Positions 1 through 13,567 of a stretch of DNA of 64,000 bases are shown piece by piece. Position 1 is the stretch's first letter. Each line of letters opens with the position of its first letter. The notes beneath the pieces were generated by a model. That model was given only the letters and a program-made list of their open reading frames with translations, had not been told where the DNA came from and made no database searches. The stretch is from Dillenia suffruticosa (taxonomy: Eukaryota > Streptophyta > Magnoliopsida > Dilleniales > Dilleniaceae), in NCBI GenBank assembly GCA_033439265.1, contig JAVTVX010000016.1, positions 17,902,701 to 17,966,700 of the forward strand, read 5' to 3'. The translations under genes were made by a program, and so were the position numbers.

Positions 1-760
1 AGGTTTTTTAGCTTGAGGCACCAGGCAACAGAACATCTACAATACTACAGCAACAACTACAATGCAAGCTCCAAGCATGAAGGCCTTAGGCTTGCCTGCA
101 GGAGCAAATTGCTATGTGAGAGTGAAGACTATGGAGGTTAGTGAGAAACATAAGAGGAAGGATAATGTAGGCCATGGATTTGTTGTCCTGACTATGACAT
201 ATCATCTATAAATCACTGCATTAGTAACCATGTAAAAGACAAAGAGCGTGCCAATGGTTACTAGGTTGAAGAGTAGTCTAAATCCATGAGAGGGCAATTG
301 CCGCCATGAAGATGCCTGAAAATGAAAGCGAGTTAACATGTAAATACCAACATTTTATGAACAAAAATTTAACAAGTTACACGCCTTCTCATGACTTCCT
401 AGCAAAATTTGATCCTAGATCTCTCCAACTCAACAAGTGTAATATTTTGACCAAAACACGTAGTAATCTTTTAACTTCATTAAACTATTCCAATGGATAA
501 AGACATTATACTTACATAAAAGGGAAAATTACAAGCAACAATTTTGTCCTTTGAATCTAAAATTTGGCGATGGATCGCTCAAGGCATTTACTTGAAAGGG
601 AATTTAATGTTGGGGGCTTATGGTTGTATGATAGAACCAAAGGTCACTTTTAAAGTGTAAATCACCAAAAGAAGAGACTTTATGTTAATCAAGAGTGTGG
701 ATTGATCAAGTCAAAAGAACTTGGAAAATTTGCTGATATAGATGCCACTAAAAAACATAT
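1..760 (-). pseudogene. Partial duplicate of the CAT transporter gene (exon 5 end plus intron 4)
   Basis: Bases 1-760 match 35891-36658 almost base for base and in the same orientation. Bases 1-315 correspond to the upstream part of exon 5 of the cationic amino acid transporter; 316-760 correspond to the adjoining 3' part of intron 4, and the AG acceptor between them is still present. Because intron and exon are copied together, this is a DNA-level duplication and not a retrocopy. It is not functional: the reading frame has an in-frame TGA (complement of 202-204, from a CGA in the parent) and a net two-base loss near 270-290. Similarity stops abruptly at 760. The left side runs off the window, so more of the copy may lie outside. 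Confidence 0.93.
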
Positions 761-1569
761 TACGTCTTGGGCAATAATGAAGTTTCTTATCATTTGCTTC
801 CAATAACATTAGCTATTGCTGTTAAAGAAAGGGGCTCTATTGGTGGAATAGGCTTTAAAGGGTACACTACCACCATTAAGTGCCATTTTTTGAAAGAAAA
901 GGGATTTTTAGTCTACGGTGGTTAAACCTAACACTAGACACTCACTCTGATACTAATTGAAATGCAAACTAGAGGTGGAAATAAGTTGTATGGCACTTTT
1001 TCGATGGTTTGGAGATTTTTCAATTTATCGAAAATGTAGGTAAAATGAAAGAATTGAAGAATAAAAGAAAAATAGAGTACACATAATTTTATAGTGGATA
1101 CACCAACTCAGTATATATTCATTCCTAGGCACCTTCTAGATTTCAACTATTTCTTTCAAATAGCACAACTCATTTGATTTCAGGTGCAAGTGAAATCTTT
1201 ATAAATATTTCCTCTCAAAACTCTTACAACCTACACAGGTTATTTCTCTCTCCAAACCCCAAACCAAGAAATCCTTTGTAATCTTTTGGACTTTTAGTAC
1301 AGGAGGAGAAGGAATGTTACAGTAAGTGAAACTCCAATTTCATATATAATAGATTTGAAGCTTACAAGGAATTCAACAAAAGAGTGCGTTTAAAAAGAAA
1401 AACAAAGTATGTTGCGTGTTCAAGTTAAGAACTCAAAAGGTATTCAATTTGTTGTCTCTTGCTTTCTTCTTTTCTTCTATATGTATTTATTGAGAGTTGA
1501 TGAGAGAGCCATTGTGATAAATTCAAATTTAAATAATCTTCATTAATGCTTCAACTAACACATTGAATC
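761..1569. other. Unassigned AT-rich stretch
   Basis: No reading frame, RNA gene or recognisable repeat was found between the CAT fragment and the LINE. A pyrimidine-rich segment at about 1150-1270 looks promoter-like or UTR-like, but nothing convincing follows it. Confidence 0.5.
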
Positions 1570-3595
1570 TCCTTTTTTTGGTGGAGAACAGAAGGAAAAG
1601 CCAAGAGAACAAACGGCAAAACAAAAAGAACAAAACATTAGCTCGTAACCTCCCCAAATCAGGAAGAAAACCCACACTTAATTCTCTCAAGACACTCCTT
1701 ATCTTCGCAAATGAGATGCCATATTGATGACGGGAGATCCCTAAGTTTAGTCATCCTCTCTTCCCTGACTTGACCCAACATCGCAAGATGATCAGCACAA
1801 GCATTTGCCTCCCAAAAAACATGCTTAATTTGTTTGACATTTAGCTATTGCATAAGAATTCTGCACTTCTAAATGATGAGACTCAAGGGATGATCTTCAA
1901 GAGTGTTTCCTTTTATCAAATTGACTAGAATAGCAGAGTCCACCTCTACTTCAAACCTACTGATACCCCTCTTTTTGGCTAACTAGAGGCCTTCTCTCAG
2001 CTCCCAAAATTCAGCCATAAGCACCTGAGCCTTGCCAATATTTGATATTTATCCCACCACCCAATCCCCTACACCATTTTTAATTAAGCCTCTAGCACTA
2101 GCCTGTCCAAAAGAGGGAGAAACTGCCTCATTCGAATTCAATTTCCACCACCCAACCTGCGGAGGAGTCCATTTAACTTTTAGCTCCATTCTTATCTTCT
2201 TAGGAGCTCTTTTCTTCCACGCAAGGTCTACATCTCTGGCAAGCCTCAGTGCTAACTTAGTAGCCTCCTGAGGGGAGGTTCGGACCTGCTAGAAAGCTGC
2301 TCACCTATATTTCTATATGATCCAGATGGTTGTCATAAAGACAATATTCCCTCCCAGGTTCACTCTTTCCCCAATCCACTAACCCCCTTTTCAAGCCATC
2401 TAAAGAGATTATCATCTCAAAAGTCATGCTCCCCGGAAAAGATAGGACAAGCCAAATTCCATTCCTGCTTAGCTGAATTGCAGTCTCTTAAAGCTTGGAT
2501 TATGGATTCCTCCTGGGAATGGCATAAGGAACAGGTGGCATCTTCACAAAAGTTTCATTTCTTCCTCTCACAATTGGTCATAATTTTCTCCAATCTAGCT
2601 AGCACAAGAAAATTCTAATTCTTTTCAGGCACTTAGCCTTCCAAATCTTACTCCAAATCATCTCTTCCTGGTCTGAGAGTTTATCGCCATCCCTCTCAAT
2701 CATCAATTTGTAAGTTAAAGCCACAGTAAACATCTCATTGTTGCTCCCACTCCAGAAGAACCTATTTGAAGGGTGTGCTTGCCTTGGGACCATAGTCCCC
2801 ATAATCTTATCCACCTTCTCTCTCAAAAGCCTTGCCGAAAGATCTTCTATCCTCTGATTTCCTCTATCATCAAGCATGTTGATCAGCTTTGGCCAAGTAT
2901 TGATTATTTCTGAATTTCTCTAAGCTCCTATCTCCCACCCAAAGCTAGAACTTAATGTCTTTATCATATCTAATTTTCCACTTTAGGCCCCTTTTAATAC
3001 ATACTCGGCTTTTTAAAATGCCTCGCCACAAGGAAGAAGAGCCTACACTCCTTTTATTTTCCATCAAAGAACTATTTGAAAGATACTTCCCTTTTAGAAT
3101 ATCACACCAGAGGGAGCTGTTGTTTTTCATGAGATTTCACCCAAGCTTTGCCAAAAGAGCGATGTTAGTCTCTCTCATCTTTCTCAACCCCAAGCCCCCT
3201 TTTTTTGGGGAGGCAGGCACTTGTCCAATTCACTAAATGAGTCTTCTTATCACCTTTAGCACTTCCCCACAGAAAAGCTCTGTTAAGCCGGTCCAACTTA
3301 TTGCAAATCTTACTGGAGACCCAATTAGTCTGCATAGCGTAGATAGGGATAGCTATAGAAACTGATAGAATGAGAGTCCTCTTACCCACCATACTCAGGT
3401 CTTTGTCCTTCCGATCACTTAATTTCCTTTGAACTTTTTCAACTAAGTGGTTATGGAAATTTCTACCTATTCTTCTATGGATGATAGGGACCCCAAGATA
3501 TCTGCCCGAGTCTTCTATTGGAGAGAATTTACTCATTGCAACCAGACAAGATTTAAGCGACCAAGAGGCACGAGGAGAAATCCACAACCTGCCTT
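1570..3595 (-). mobile_element. 5'-truncated L1-type LINE relic
   Basis: On the minus strand three consecutive parts of a plant LINE second ORF can be recognised. The C-terminal side of the reverse transcriptase is at about 3165-3590 (motifs such as GRYLGVP and AFLWG). The zf-RVT region follows at about 2599-2877 (ending in a WSKIWKAKCLKRIRIFLC-like stretch). A decayed RNase H region lies at about 1640-2300, with an EANACADHLA-like motif near 1790-1810. A short T-run at 1572-1579 is the complement of the poly-A tail. The endonuclease and most of the RT are absent, as expected from 5' truncation. Several frame breaks and stops divide the parts, so it is inactive. An ATTGAAT-type word occurs near both ends, but the target duplication is not convincing. 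Confidence 0.85.
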
Positions 3596-3621
3596 ATTGA
3601 ATGCTCTCAGCCGTTACTCTA

Positions 3622-3665
3622 TTCAACCAATAAAAATGTTTTCTTCAACCAATAAAAATGTTTTC
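3622..3665. repeat. 22-bp exact tandem duplication
   Basis: A 22-base unit starting TTCAACCAATAAAAATG occurs twice head to tail (3622-3643 and 3644-3665) directly beyond the truncated end of the LINE. This looks like a local slippage event. Confidence 0.85.
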
Positions 3666-3944
3666 TTTTGCTTTTCTGTATACTGCTCTACATAGCCAAT
3701 AAGAAACTTGCTTTTGCTGCATAAGATGAATGTTAAAGTTCAAACTTGTCTGAAATGTTTTCTATTGAAAATTTGATTTTCAAACACCTAAGTTGATAAG
3801 CAAGCTTAAATAGAGTGATTTCTGATCAACTTTATTTGCTTAAAATGTACCAAAGTCCAAGTGTCGGCCAATTAAGTTAAGGGTCGATTGGGTTTAGAGA
3901 GTTATAAGCAAGTATTGACTAGATTTGCTAATCGGTACTAGCCA

Positions 3945-5852
3945 ATCTTGGCCATCCAACATCTATTATAAATAAATAAATCAAGGATTCCGAAGAAATT
4001 TAAACGAGGAGTTAAAAATAGTAAACAATGTCAAGTACTCCAAAAGTTATAAATACTTACAAAAGGGGCCTCCAAGATCCAATTACAATCTCTCAAAATA
4101 ACCAAATCAAAACTACCTATGGAAGAAGTCGATTCAACCAACTTTATAAGTACTAGATACCAAGTGGTGTTCTCAATCTATGTGTCCTCTGTAAAATAAA
4201 CAACGGGATGGTGAGTATAAAATATACTCAATGAGTGATACGCATATTGTACATAAAAAAGATTAGTGTGGTGGATATATCAAATATATATTTCAAGTTA
4301 TCATGTCATTCTCAAAATCATTCAATAATAAATAGATTCTCGATCATCATGATTTAATATCAATGCATCCAACAGGTTCACATTTTCCAAACATGGTATA
4401 CCAAAATCATTGTTCCGACAAAGGTCTACCATGACCTAGGTGGGAGTCAAGAAGTTTTAGTAATTTAAGTTCACAAATACCTCAATCTTTGGTGTTGATG
4501 TGGTATTTCATTAATGGTGCAACCAACTATCACATGACCTTATTTATAATATTTAGTTATGGAAGTACTACATGTGTTTGGCTACATCCCATGGTCTACT
4601 AACCCTATCACATCACCTTGTCGGGTCGCACCAAAGAGGAAAATGACTAGTCATTTAATAGGGGTTCAGACACTCACACCAATCCAATCATATGCACTAT
4701 TTCATAAAATTCATAAATTTATTTCATGAGCCATCAATTTAACAAATACTCAATAATAGTCAACATGAAAATGTATTCAATATCAATAAATTAATAGAGC
4801 ACACTTGTTTATTCAAAACATATAGAATGTATAGGAGTTTGAAATTCAATTCTTGGGATATTCCACACACACTAAAATATATAAATTCAAGTTTCGAAAA
4901 TTATTTAGAAAATTCAATAAAAGTATTTTTCTTATTTAAGTATAAATATGAAACCACTCACATTTTGGGAGGGTCAATACTCCCAATCCACAATCCAAAA
5001 CTAAATCAATTTCTCGTAAACTTTCAATTATCTCAACTTAAGATAATACACACAATTTCACTGTTAATCATAAATCAAATTTGGAGTTAGTTGATTTTTC
5101 CTTAAATTTTCCTAAACCCTAGATTTCCAACATAATCAAATCTATGTTCAAATCTTTCTAATAAACATCATAGACATAGGGAAACCATCTTCCATTTAAT
5201 ATTTCTCTTAATTTCATCATTATACAAACTCTAAACCTAAACCCCCAAACTTAATCCTTTGAAACTCAACATAATAATTCAAAAACATGATAAAATAACT
5301 CATATTTAGTTAAGACAAGAAGATTACCTTAAATAAAGTCACTAATTTCGTTCTTAAGTCAAGTTACACCAAAACCCTAAATTTTTCCTCTCTACAAAAT
5401 CTCAAATTTTAACATAAATTGTAATTTCATACAAGATCAACTCAATTATAAGTTAAGAGAGAAAAATTACCTCTATTAGGATCACCAATTTCACCCCTTG
5501 TTGAATTACACCAAGACACTAAGTTTTCCTTTCTCTAGAAAACTTACTTCTCTCACTAGACCCAACCTCCAATGGGTTTCGTTGAGAGTTTTAGAAATCT
5601 CAATATATGGGTTTTTGTTTGAACTCGGTTGCTCTTGAAGAGAGCAAAGAGAGAGTGAGCCGAGAGGGAGAGAGTGAGGAAAGGAGTGGGTTCTTGGGCA
5701 AGATGAGAGAAAGTGGGGGAAGAAGACAGAGAGAGAGTAAAAATAAAAGTGGGGGGAATGGATTTGACTTCTCTTCTCTTCTCTTTTCTCTCTCTTTTTT
5801 TTTCTTTTCTCTTTTTTTCTCTTTTTTTTTGTTGTTTTTCAATATTACAACA
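3945..5852 (-). repeat. Left (3') LTR of the first chromovirus, outer end incomplete
   Basis: It matches the right LTR from about 3945 onward and ends in CA at 5852 next to the polypurine tract. The first 250 or so bases of the right LTR have no counterpart here. A GA-rich then CT-rich block (about 5640-5840) mirrors that at 13150-13270. Confidence 0.88.
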
Positions 5853-8760
5853 TTTAACCCCTAAAAAGAACTTTCGTTCTCAAAATTTAAAAGAAATTAC
5901 ATGTCAAAAAGATAGGGATATTGTGTTCTCATAGCATCCTTAGGTTCCCAAGTCATTTCTTCCACGCGGTCACTCTTCTATTACACATTGACTATGGGAA
6001 CCTCCTTACTTCTCAACTTATTTATCCATCAATCAAGAATGGTTATTGGTTGGACTTTGAAGCTCAAGTTCTCGTTTAACTTAATCGGGAAAGTCTCTAA
6101 AATATGTGAAGGGTCTAACAAGTATTTCTTCAACATAGACACATGGAAGAATCATGGATTTTCTCTAAGTTCGAGAGTAACTCCAAATGGTAAGCCATCT
6201 TTCATATCCTCTCAAGGATCTTGAAAGGCACCATAGCGAGGATTCAATTTCTCTACTTCTGAAACCCGATTACTACTTTGTATAGAGATATCTTCAAGAA
6301 TACCGTGTCTCCCATGTTAAACTCTAGAGATCGTCTCTTTTATCGGTATAACTCTTTTGCCGATCTTGATCTGCCTGCATCTACTCCTAGATTACCTTTA
6401 CTTTCTCTATGGTAGTCTCAATCAACTCTACACTTTCAATTTTTTGTACTCCAACCTCATCCCAACATAACAGAAACATACACTTCCTTCCATATAATGT
6501 TTCGTAGGGTGGCATCTGAATAATCGCCTAATAACTATTTTTATATGCATACTCAATCAACGAGAGGTTTCTATCCGAACTTTCTTGGAAGTCAATCACA
6601 CATGCCCTAAGCATGTCTTCCAAGATCTAAATCATGAACTCCAATTGTCCATCAATCTGAGGGTAGAAAGCTATGCTGAACTTTAATTTAGTCCCAAAGG
6701 CATCTTGTAACTTAGGCCAAAATTAGGATGTGAATCGAGGATCATGGTTAGATTCAAATAACACTGGAACCCCATAGAGCCTCACAATCTCCTCCATAAA
6801 CATCTTGGCCAACCTCTTTAGAGGGTAAATATTCTAAATTGGCAAGAAGTATGCCGATTTAGTATGCCCATCTACTATCACCCATATAGTATCGTGTCAG
6901 CTCGATGTACATGACAATATACTATAAAGTCCATGGTGATGTGCTCTCATTTCCACTTGGGTATCGGCTGTAGTTGTAGGGTCTTGGCCGACTTCTGATG
7001 TTCGGTCTTGATTTGTTTGCACACAAGACACCAAACCACAAACTTAGCTATCTCTTGCTTCTAATAAGTTTCCTTGATGGTTCGGTATATCTTGGTACTC
7101 CCAAAATGCATCACATACACTGAGGAGCATCCCTGTTCAAGTATGGCCCTTGAAAATCATTACTCTTTGGAACATAAATTCGTTTTCTATATACCACCAT
7201 GTTGTCCTCCCAAATACAGAAATTACCATATTCACCCTTGTAAACCTTCTCCACTATGTCCTTTAACTTCTCATCGGTTGCTTGGAGCTCTCTAATATAG
7301 TCACTAAGGTTGGTTACACTTCAAATTTGGCCAAAAGTGTACCACACTCATCATTGGTCAACCTGACTCCAAGGGCATGGAGTCCTACCAAGCATGAGAG
7401 ATAAGAACTCCCATGAAATGCCGAAGAAAAAGACTTACAGCTTAGGGCATCCGCAACTACATTTGCTTTGTCCGAGTGGTAATCTATCACTAAGTCATAG
7501 TCCTTTATTAATTCTAACAACCTCTGTTGCCTCAAGTTTAGCTCCTTCTGAGTAAACAAGTACTTGAAACTTTTGTACTTAGTGAAGATCATGCACGTAG
7601 CCCCACATAAGTAGTGTTACCATCTCTTCAAGGCGAATACAATGGCGACTAGTTCCAAATCATGCGTGGGTTAGTTTAACTAATGCTTCTTTGATTGTTG
7701 AGATGTATGAGCAATACCTACTCGTTTTGCATCAACACACAACCCAACCCTTGTTAGCTTGCGTCACTAAACACCACATAATCACCACTGCTAGTAGGGT
7801 GGGCAGGGTAAGGATCAGAGCAAATATGGGCCTCTTCTTGAGTTCCAAAGAACTCCCTTCGCATTAGTCATCCTACCCAAATTTAACTCCTTTCTGAGTC
7901 AAGTTGGATAACAGAGCCATAATATTGGAGAACCTCTCAACAAATCTTCGGTAATACCCCACCAATCCAAGGAAACTGCTCACCACGGTGACATTCTTGG
8001 GTTGCTCCTACTTCAATATGGCTTTAACTTTCTTCGGATCAACAAATATCCCATCTCAGGATACCACATGCCCCAAAAAGCGATCTCCTTTAGCCAAAAC
8101 TTATACTTAGAGAACTTAGTCACTTAGAAAACTTGGTGTACAACTCCTTCTCCTGAAGAGTTTGCAACGCTATTTGGAAATGCTCAGAATGCTCCTCATC
8201 ATTCTTGGAATATACCATGATATCATCAATGAAGACTATGACAAAGTTGTCAGGATAAGAATAGAAAATCTGATTCATAAAGTTCATAAAAGCTGTGGGA
8301 GTATTGGTCAACCCAACAGGCATCACTAGGAACTCATAGTGGCCATTCCACGTTCTAAACACGGTCTTGTGAACGTCATCCCCTTTTGTCCTCAACTGGT
8401 GGTACCCCAATCTCAAGCCTATCTTTCAAAATACCAAAACCCTTTGAAGTGATCAAATAGATCATCAATCCTTGGTAATGGGTACTTGTTCTTAATGGTC
8501 ATCTTATTGAGTTGCTGGTAGTCTATGTATAACAAGAGGGTGCCATCCTTTTTCTTCACAAATAAGACTGGAGCACCCCAAGGTGAGGTACTCAGCCAGA
8601 TAAACCCTTTCTCCAATAACTCCTGGAGTACACTTTTAGTTCCTTCAACTCTATGGTGCCATTCTATATGGAAGGATTGAGATTGGGGTAGTACCGAGAG
8701 CCAAATCAATAGCAAAGTTGAACTCCCGAACTGGAGGCAAACCAAGCAACTCTTTCGGAA
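5853..8760 (-). pseudogene. Chromovirus pol remnant: chromodomain, integrase, RNase H, RT
   Basis: Recognisable parts in plus-strand order are: the chromodomain end (about 5920-6060, with a WEPKDAM-type motif); the integrase, whose zinc-binding region lies at about 7000-7090; the RNase H end (about 7440-7590, [21 protein letters not shown]); and the reverse transcriptase (about 7900-8750), with the [14 protein letters not shown] and FIDDI motifs. The parts are collinear with a normal chromovirus pol but heavily decayed. It is recorded as a fossil. Confidence 0.9.
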
Positions 8761-11296
8761 ATGCTTCTGAAAATTCCTTCATCACTGGAACATTAGCTAG
8801 GACTATCCATTATGGTGTCGATGATGTGTGCTAGGTAAGCTTCACACCCCTTATTCACTAAATTTGTTGCCTCCATAGCCAAGATCATACAACTCGGTGT
8901 AACCTGCTACTTACCAGTAAATACCACTACCGGACACCCCAGTCTTCAAAATTCCATCTCTTTTGTAAAACAATCAACTAAAACCTGGTGGAAAAGTGGC
9001 CAATCTATACTTAGGATGGCATCAAAATCTACCATTTCAAGTGATGTATGTCTCAAAAGTAGCTTCCCCAATCACCACATCACAACCCCGATACATCTCA
9101 TTTCTGATTAATTGTTCTCCCAATGGAGTGACCACTAATAACTCTTCATCAAGAGGGGTCAAGGGTCGGTTGGAGTACTTAACAAACCCCATACTCACAA
9201 ATGAGTTATTATACCCCGTGTCAATCAACACTCATGCATTAACTCCAAAAATACTCATCATACCTGATAAAAAAACTATAAACATTTGTCAAATCATTAC
9301 ACATATTCTCAAATATGACACCCAAGAGTATTTCATCATATATCTCAATCATAAGCAAATCCAAATTGCTATGCCAATTAAACATGTATGTCAAAATAGA
9401 GACTCAAAGGCCAAAATTACTACTAGGGTCCCTTACCATTTGGCCAAACAAGCCATAATCAAAGGAGGTTTTTGGTCACAATCGAGTAACTATTTGCCGA
9501 GTGATACATCACTCAAGGGAACTCTATGGGTCAATACCTAACCATTTATCTCTACTTAATTTCACAATTTCCCAATAACAATCACATTAATACATATCAT
9601 GCAATTTCAATTTTTCAATCATCAATTAATGATATACATCATCATCATGCTTCAAGGTTATAACCAATGCATCTTTCATGTTATAACTCTAAATGCTCAA
9701 GGTTTATGCCTAAAGATGTACCTGTGACTACATTCGAGTCAGTCTGGGCTTTCTCATTTGTCATCACATAAAATTTATGTTTGAGTTCTTGGTTGAGGGC
9801 ACTGGGAGGAGCAACCACCGTATTGCTCCCAGCCCCTATCCTTGGTGTCACATTTGCCGAGGGTGTAGGAGCTCCAGACTAATTACCTCTCAAGCCACTC
9901 AAGTGACCTAGACTTATTTGGCCCCCTTATCTACCTAGGCCCAACTGAGGGCAAGCATTTCAGAAGTATCTTTCCTTTCTGCAACGGTAACATCTCTAGG
10001 GCTCCTTGCATCATCATCATGCTCCCCGCCGATTTACTCCCTGAGGTGGCACTATGTGCAGAAACATCAAAAGAGAAGGACGTTGGCTTTACGGAAAGCC
10101 AACGGAACAGAATAACGATCCACCTCAATAGGAGCCCGAACTCCTACTCTTCTTAGAACCTTGGCCTGAGAAAAACCCAAATATGTTCTTCTTTCCTTTG
10201 TTTTCTCTAGCTTTTCCCCCTTTATCCACTATTTTCTCAGCTCTAATGGCTAAAGGCCATTTCCAAAACTTCCTTGAAAGAGTAGGTGTTAGTGATAGAC
10301 ATTTTCCCACAAATATTCAAGTTCAACCCTTCCTTGAACCTAAAATGGAGGTATTCTTCAAAGGCCATCACCTTCGGAACAAAAGAGACGAATCTTCTCA
10401 ACTCTGTCTTTTACTCCATCACCGTCTTATTGCCTTGGTAGAGATCGAGGAATTCCTTCCTCTTCATATCTCAGTGGAATCAGCTGTAGTATTTTCCATC
10501 GAATTCCCTAAGGAATTCATCCCATGAGATGATTGTTGATGACCTTTCCCACAAGTTATTCCACCAAATGCAGGCATCTTCTTCCAACAATCCATCACCA
10601 CGAGTTTCATCTCATCTTCAAGTCTCATATCTGCCACTACTTCCTTCACATGGTTGATCCAACTCTTGGCCACCATGGTGTCACACGTCCCTAAGAATGT
10701 CCCACATCCAAGTTATTCTTTGATCAACTTGGATAGTTAAATGGTAGGTCAGGTGCTCAGCATGGCGAAGAAGGTAGAAGGACCCGCTGGTGCCATGGGA
10801 GGTGTCGGAGGAATCACCAAAATCGCCAGAGGGGAGACCGACACTTGGGGCAATGCTTGTAGATGTACACCTTAGGCATTCCACTACTCCGTCCATTTTC
10901 GTATGGCATCAAGTGGTGGTGGAGAAATCCCGGTCATGGGAGCTAGGTGAGTAGAAATTTGAGGAGGTTATGGAGACGCATCCAAAGATGATGCAGCTTT
11001 GAGTTGTGGAGGTAGAGTGGGAAGAATGTCATTCAAGTTCCTCTTTTTTAGTATAGGAGGCATAATTCTACAAAGAGAATCCAAACTAAAATAGTGGAAT
11101 AGAAATTAAACTAAGTGTTTAACCCCCTAAAAATAACATTTCTAACTTCCTAGTACCCATAGGAGGTTTAAAAAAAATCATTGGAATATTTCACATATCA
11201 AAACTTTGAAAATAATTGGAACCCTGTGAAAACTTGTGAAAAACACTTAAAAAATCATTTTAAAACCACGAACCTAGACTCTGATATCAATAAAAT
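8761..11296 (-). pseudogene. Chromovirus gag and protease remnant
   Basis: The protease region is at about 9037-9231 on the minus strand, with a retropepsin-like LIDTG motif. The gag region lies at about 9850-11060, with capsid-like segments at 10464-10896. The primer-binding site and the LTR follow immediately. Many breaks; a fossil. Confidence 0.75.
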
Positions 11297-13282
11297 TGTC
11301 ACATTCAGATTCTAGGACTAGATACGTGACAACTGCCGTGGTACCTTAACCACGTGTGGGCTCCATCCTATAATCTGAGGTACCATAAGACATTATCCAA
11401 TGAAATATTCAATCATGCACAAAGACCATCACAATCCACAAATTTATATTCACACATAATTGGGTCCATTCGGCCATTAACACCCATAAATACATGCAGA
11501 GGCTATCTCGACCATCCAAGATTCATAAGGCATGCATAGGCCATCCCGGCTGTCCATCTTCTACAAAAAATAAATAAATCAAGAGTTCCAAATGAGTTTA
11601 AACAAAAAGTTAAAAATAGAAAAAAAATATCAAGTATTCCAAAAGTTATAAAAGTTACAAAAGGAGCCTCCAAGGTCCAACTATTTCTCTCAAAATAACC
11701 AAACCAAAACTAATACCTACGGAAGAAATCGATTTAGCCAACTTTTTCGAATGATTACTAGATATCAAGCAACATTCTCAATCTATATGTCCTTCGTAAA
11801 ATAAATAAAGGAAGTGTGAGTATAAAATATACTAAATGAGTAATATGCATGTTGTATATAAATAAGATCTATATGGTAGATATATCAAATATATATTTTA
11901 ATTTATCGTGTCATTCTCAAAATCAGTTAATAATAAATAGATTTCTAATCATAATAATTGAATATGAATGCATCCAACAAGTTCAAATTTTTAAACATAG
12001 GGCTACCATAATCATTGCTTCAACAAATGTTTACCACGACTTATGATGGGACCGTCAAGAGATTTTAATAATTTAATTTCACAAATACCTTCATCCTTGG
12101 CGTTGGATGTGGTGTTTCATTAGTGGTACAACCAACTATCCCATGACCATATTTGTAATATTTGGCTATGGAAGCACCACACGTGCTCAACTACATTCCA
12201 TAGTCTACTAACCCTACTACATCACCCCGTCGGGTCATACCATAGAGGAAAATGACTAATCATTTAATTGGGGTTCAGATGCTCACCCAAAGCCAATCAT
12301 ATGCACCATTTCACAAAATTCATTAATCTATTTCGTGATAACAAATACTCAATAATAGTCAACATAAAAATGTATTCAATATTATTAAATCAACAAGGTA
12401 TACTTGTTCATTCAAAACATATACGATGCATAGGAGTTTGAAATTCAATCCTTAGGATATTCCATACATACTAAAACACATAAATTCAAGTTTTAAAAAT
12501 CATTTAGAAAATTCAATAAAAATATTTTTTTATTTAAGTACAAGTATGAAACCACCCATCTCTTGAGAGCGTCAACACTCACAATCTAAAATCCAAAACT
12601 AAGTTAATTTCTCGTAAACTTTCAATTGTCTCAACCTAAAACAATACACACCATTTCATCGTTAATTATAAATCAAATGTGGGGTAAGTTAATTTTCCCT
12701 TAAATTTTTCTAACCCCAGATTTCCAATATTATCAAATCTATGTTCAAATTTTTCTAATAAACATCATAGATTTAGAGAAACCATCTTCCATTTAATATT
12801 TCTCTCAATTTCATCATATACAAACCCTAGACCTAGCCCCCAAATTTAATTCTTTCAAACTCAACATAATAATTCAAAGACAAGATAAAATAACTCAAAT
12901 TTAGTTAAGAGGAAAAAATAAGCTTAAATAGAGTCACCAATTTCATTGTCAAGTCGAGTTATACCAAAACCCAGAATTTTCCGTCTCTACAAAATCTCAA
13001 ATTTAAACATAAATTATAATTTCTTGCAAGAGCAACTCAATTATAAGTTTAGGGACAAAAATTATCTCTATTGGGACCATCAATTTCACCCATTGTTGAA
13101 TTATACCAAAACCCTAAGTGAACCGAGAGGGAATGGGTTCTCAAGTAAGATGAGAGAAAGTGGGGGAGGAAGAGAGAGAGAGAGAAAAAAAAATAAAAGT
13201 GGGGAGAATGGGTTTGACTTTTCTTCTCTTCTCTTTGCTCTTTTTTTTCCCTTTTTTCTCTATTTTTTTCAATATTACTATA
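11297..13282 (-). repeat. Right (5') LTR of the first chromovirus
   Basis: It starts TGTCAC next to the primer-binding site and ends at the point matching the inner end of the left LTR. It contains a GA-rich/CT-rich block at about 13150-13270. Confidence 0.85.
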
Positions 13283-13567
13283 TTATGTTTATTCTTTTAT
13301 GTCCCTTGGTTTAAAAATGTGTTAACTATCAAAAAGACTTAACAATTTCAATTTCCTTGACTTAGTCAAATTATCAAGCAACTGTAATTTATATATGCAA
13401 TTATCAACCAACTGAAAATGCATATGAGTTATGCATAGGATTTGACTTGGCAGTTGACTATATCATATAGCATTGGCATTGGTCAGTCAATTTAATCAAG
13501 GATGGTTGACTGATGTTTGTGCTTGGTCAACTGTTGATCTTCCAAACATTGTACTAGTTAACCAAAG

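Larger units (their letters stand above)
3945..13282 (-). mobile_element. Long-LTR Ty3/gypsy chromovirus relic (Tekay/Del-like)
   Basis: Two direct repeats of nearly 2 kb (about 3945-5852 and 11297-13282) flank a decayed gag-pol on the minus strand. The primer-binding site, complementary to initiator tRNA-Met, lies next to the right LTR (about 11279-11290), and a purine-rich tract lies next to the left LTR (complement of about 5853-5880). The pol order protease, RT, RNase H, integrase, chromodomain is that of a chromovirus; long LTRs and the chromodomain suggest the Tekay/Del clade. It is a fossil with many breaks. The outer end of the left LTR is missing or replaced, so no target duplication can be read. 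By eye the LTRs differ at roughly one site in ten, which suggests an old insertion. Confidence 0.9.

Noticed and set aside
5600-5934. Lys/Arg/Glu- or Phe/Leu-rich frames at 5600-5934 and 13160-13342
   Set aside because: Both are the same purine/pyrimidine block of the chromovirus LTRs.
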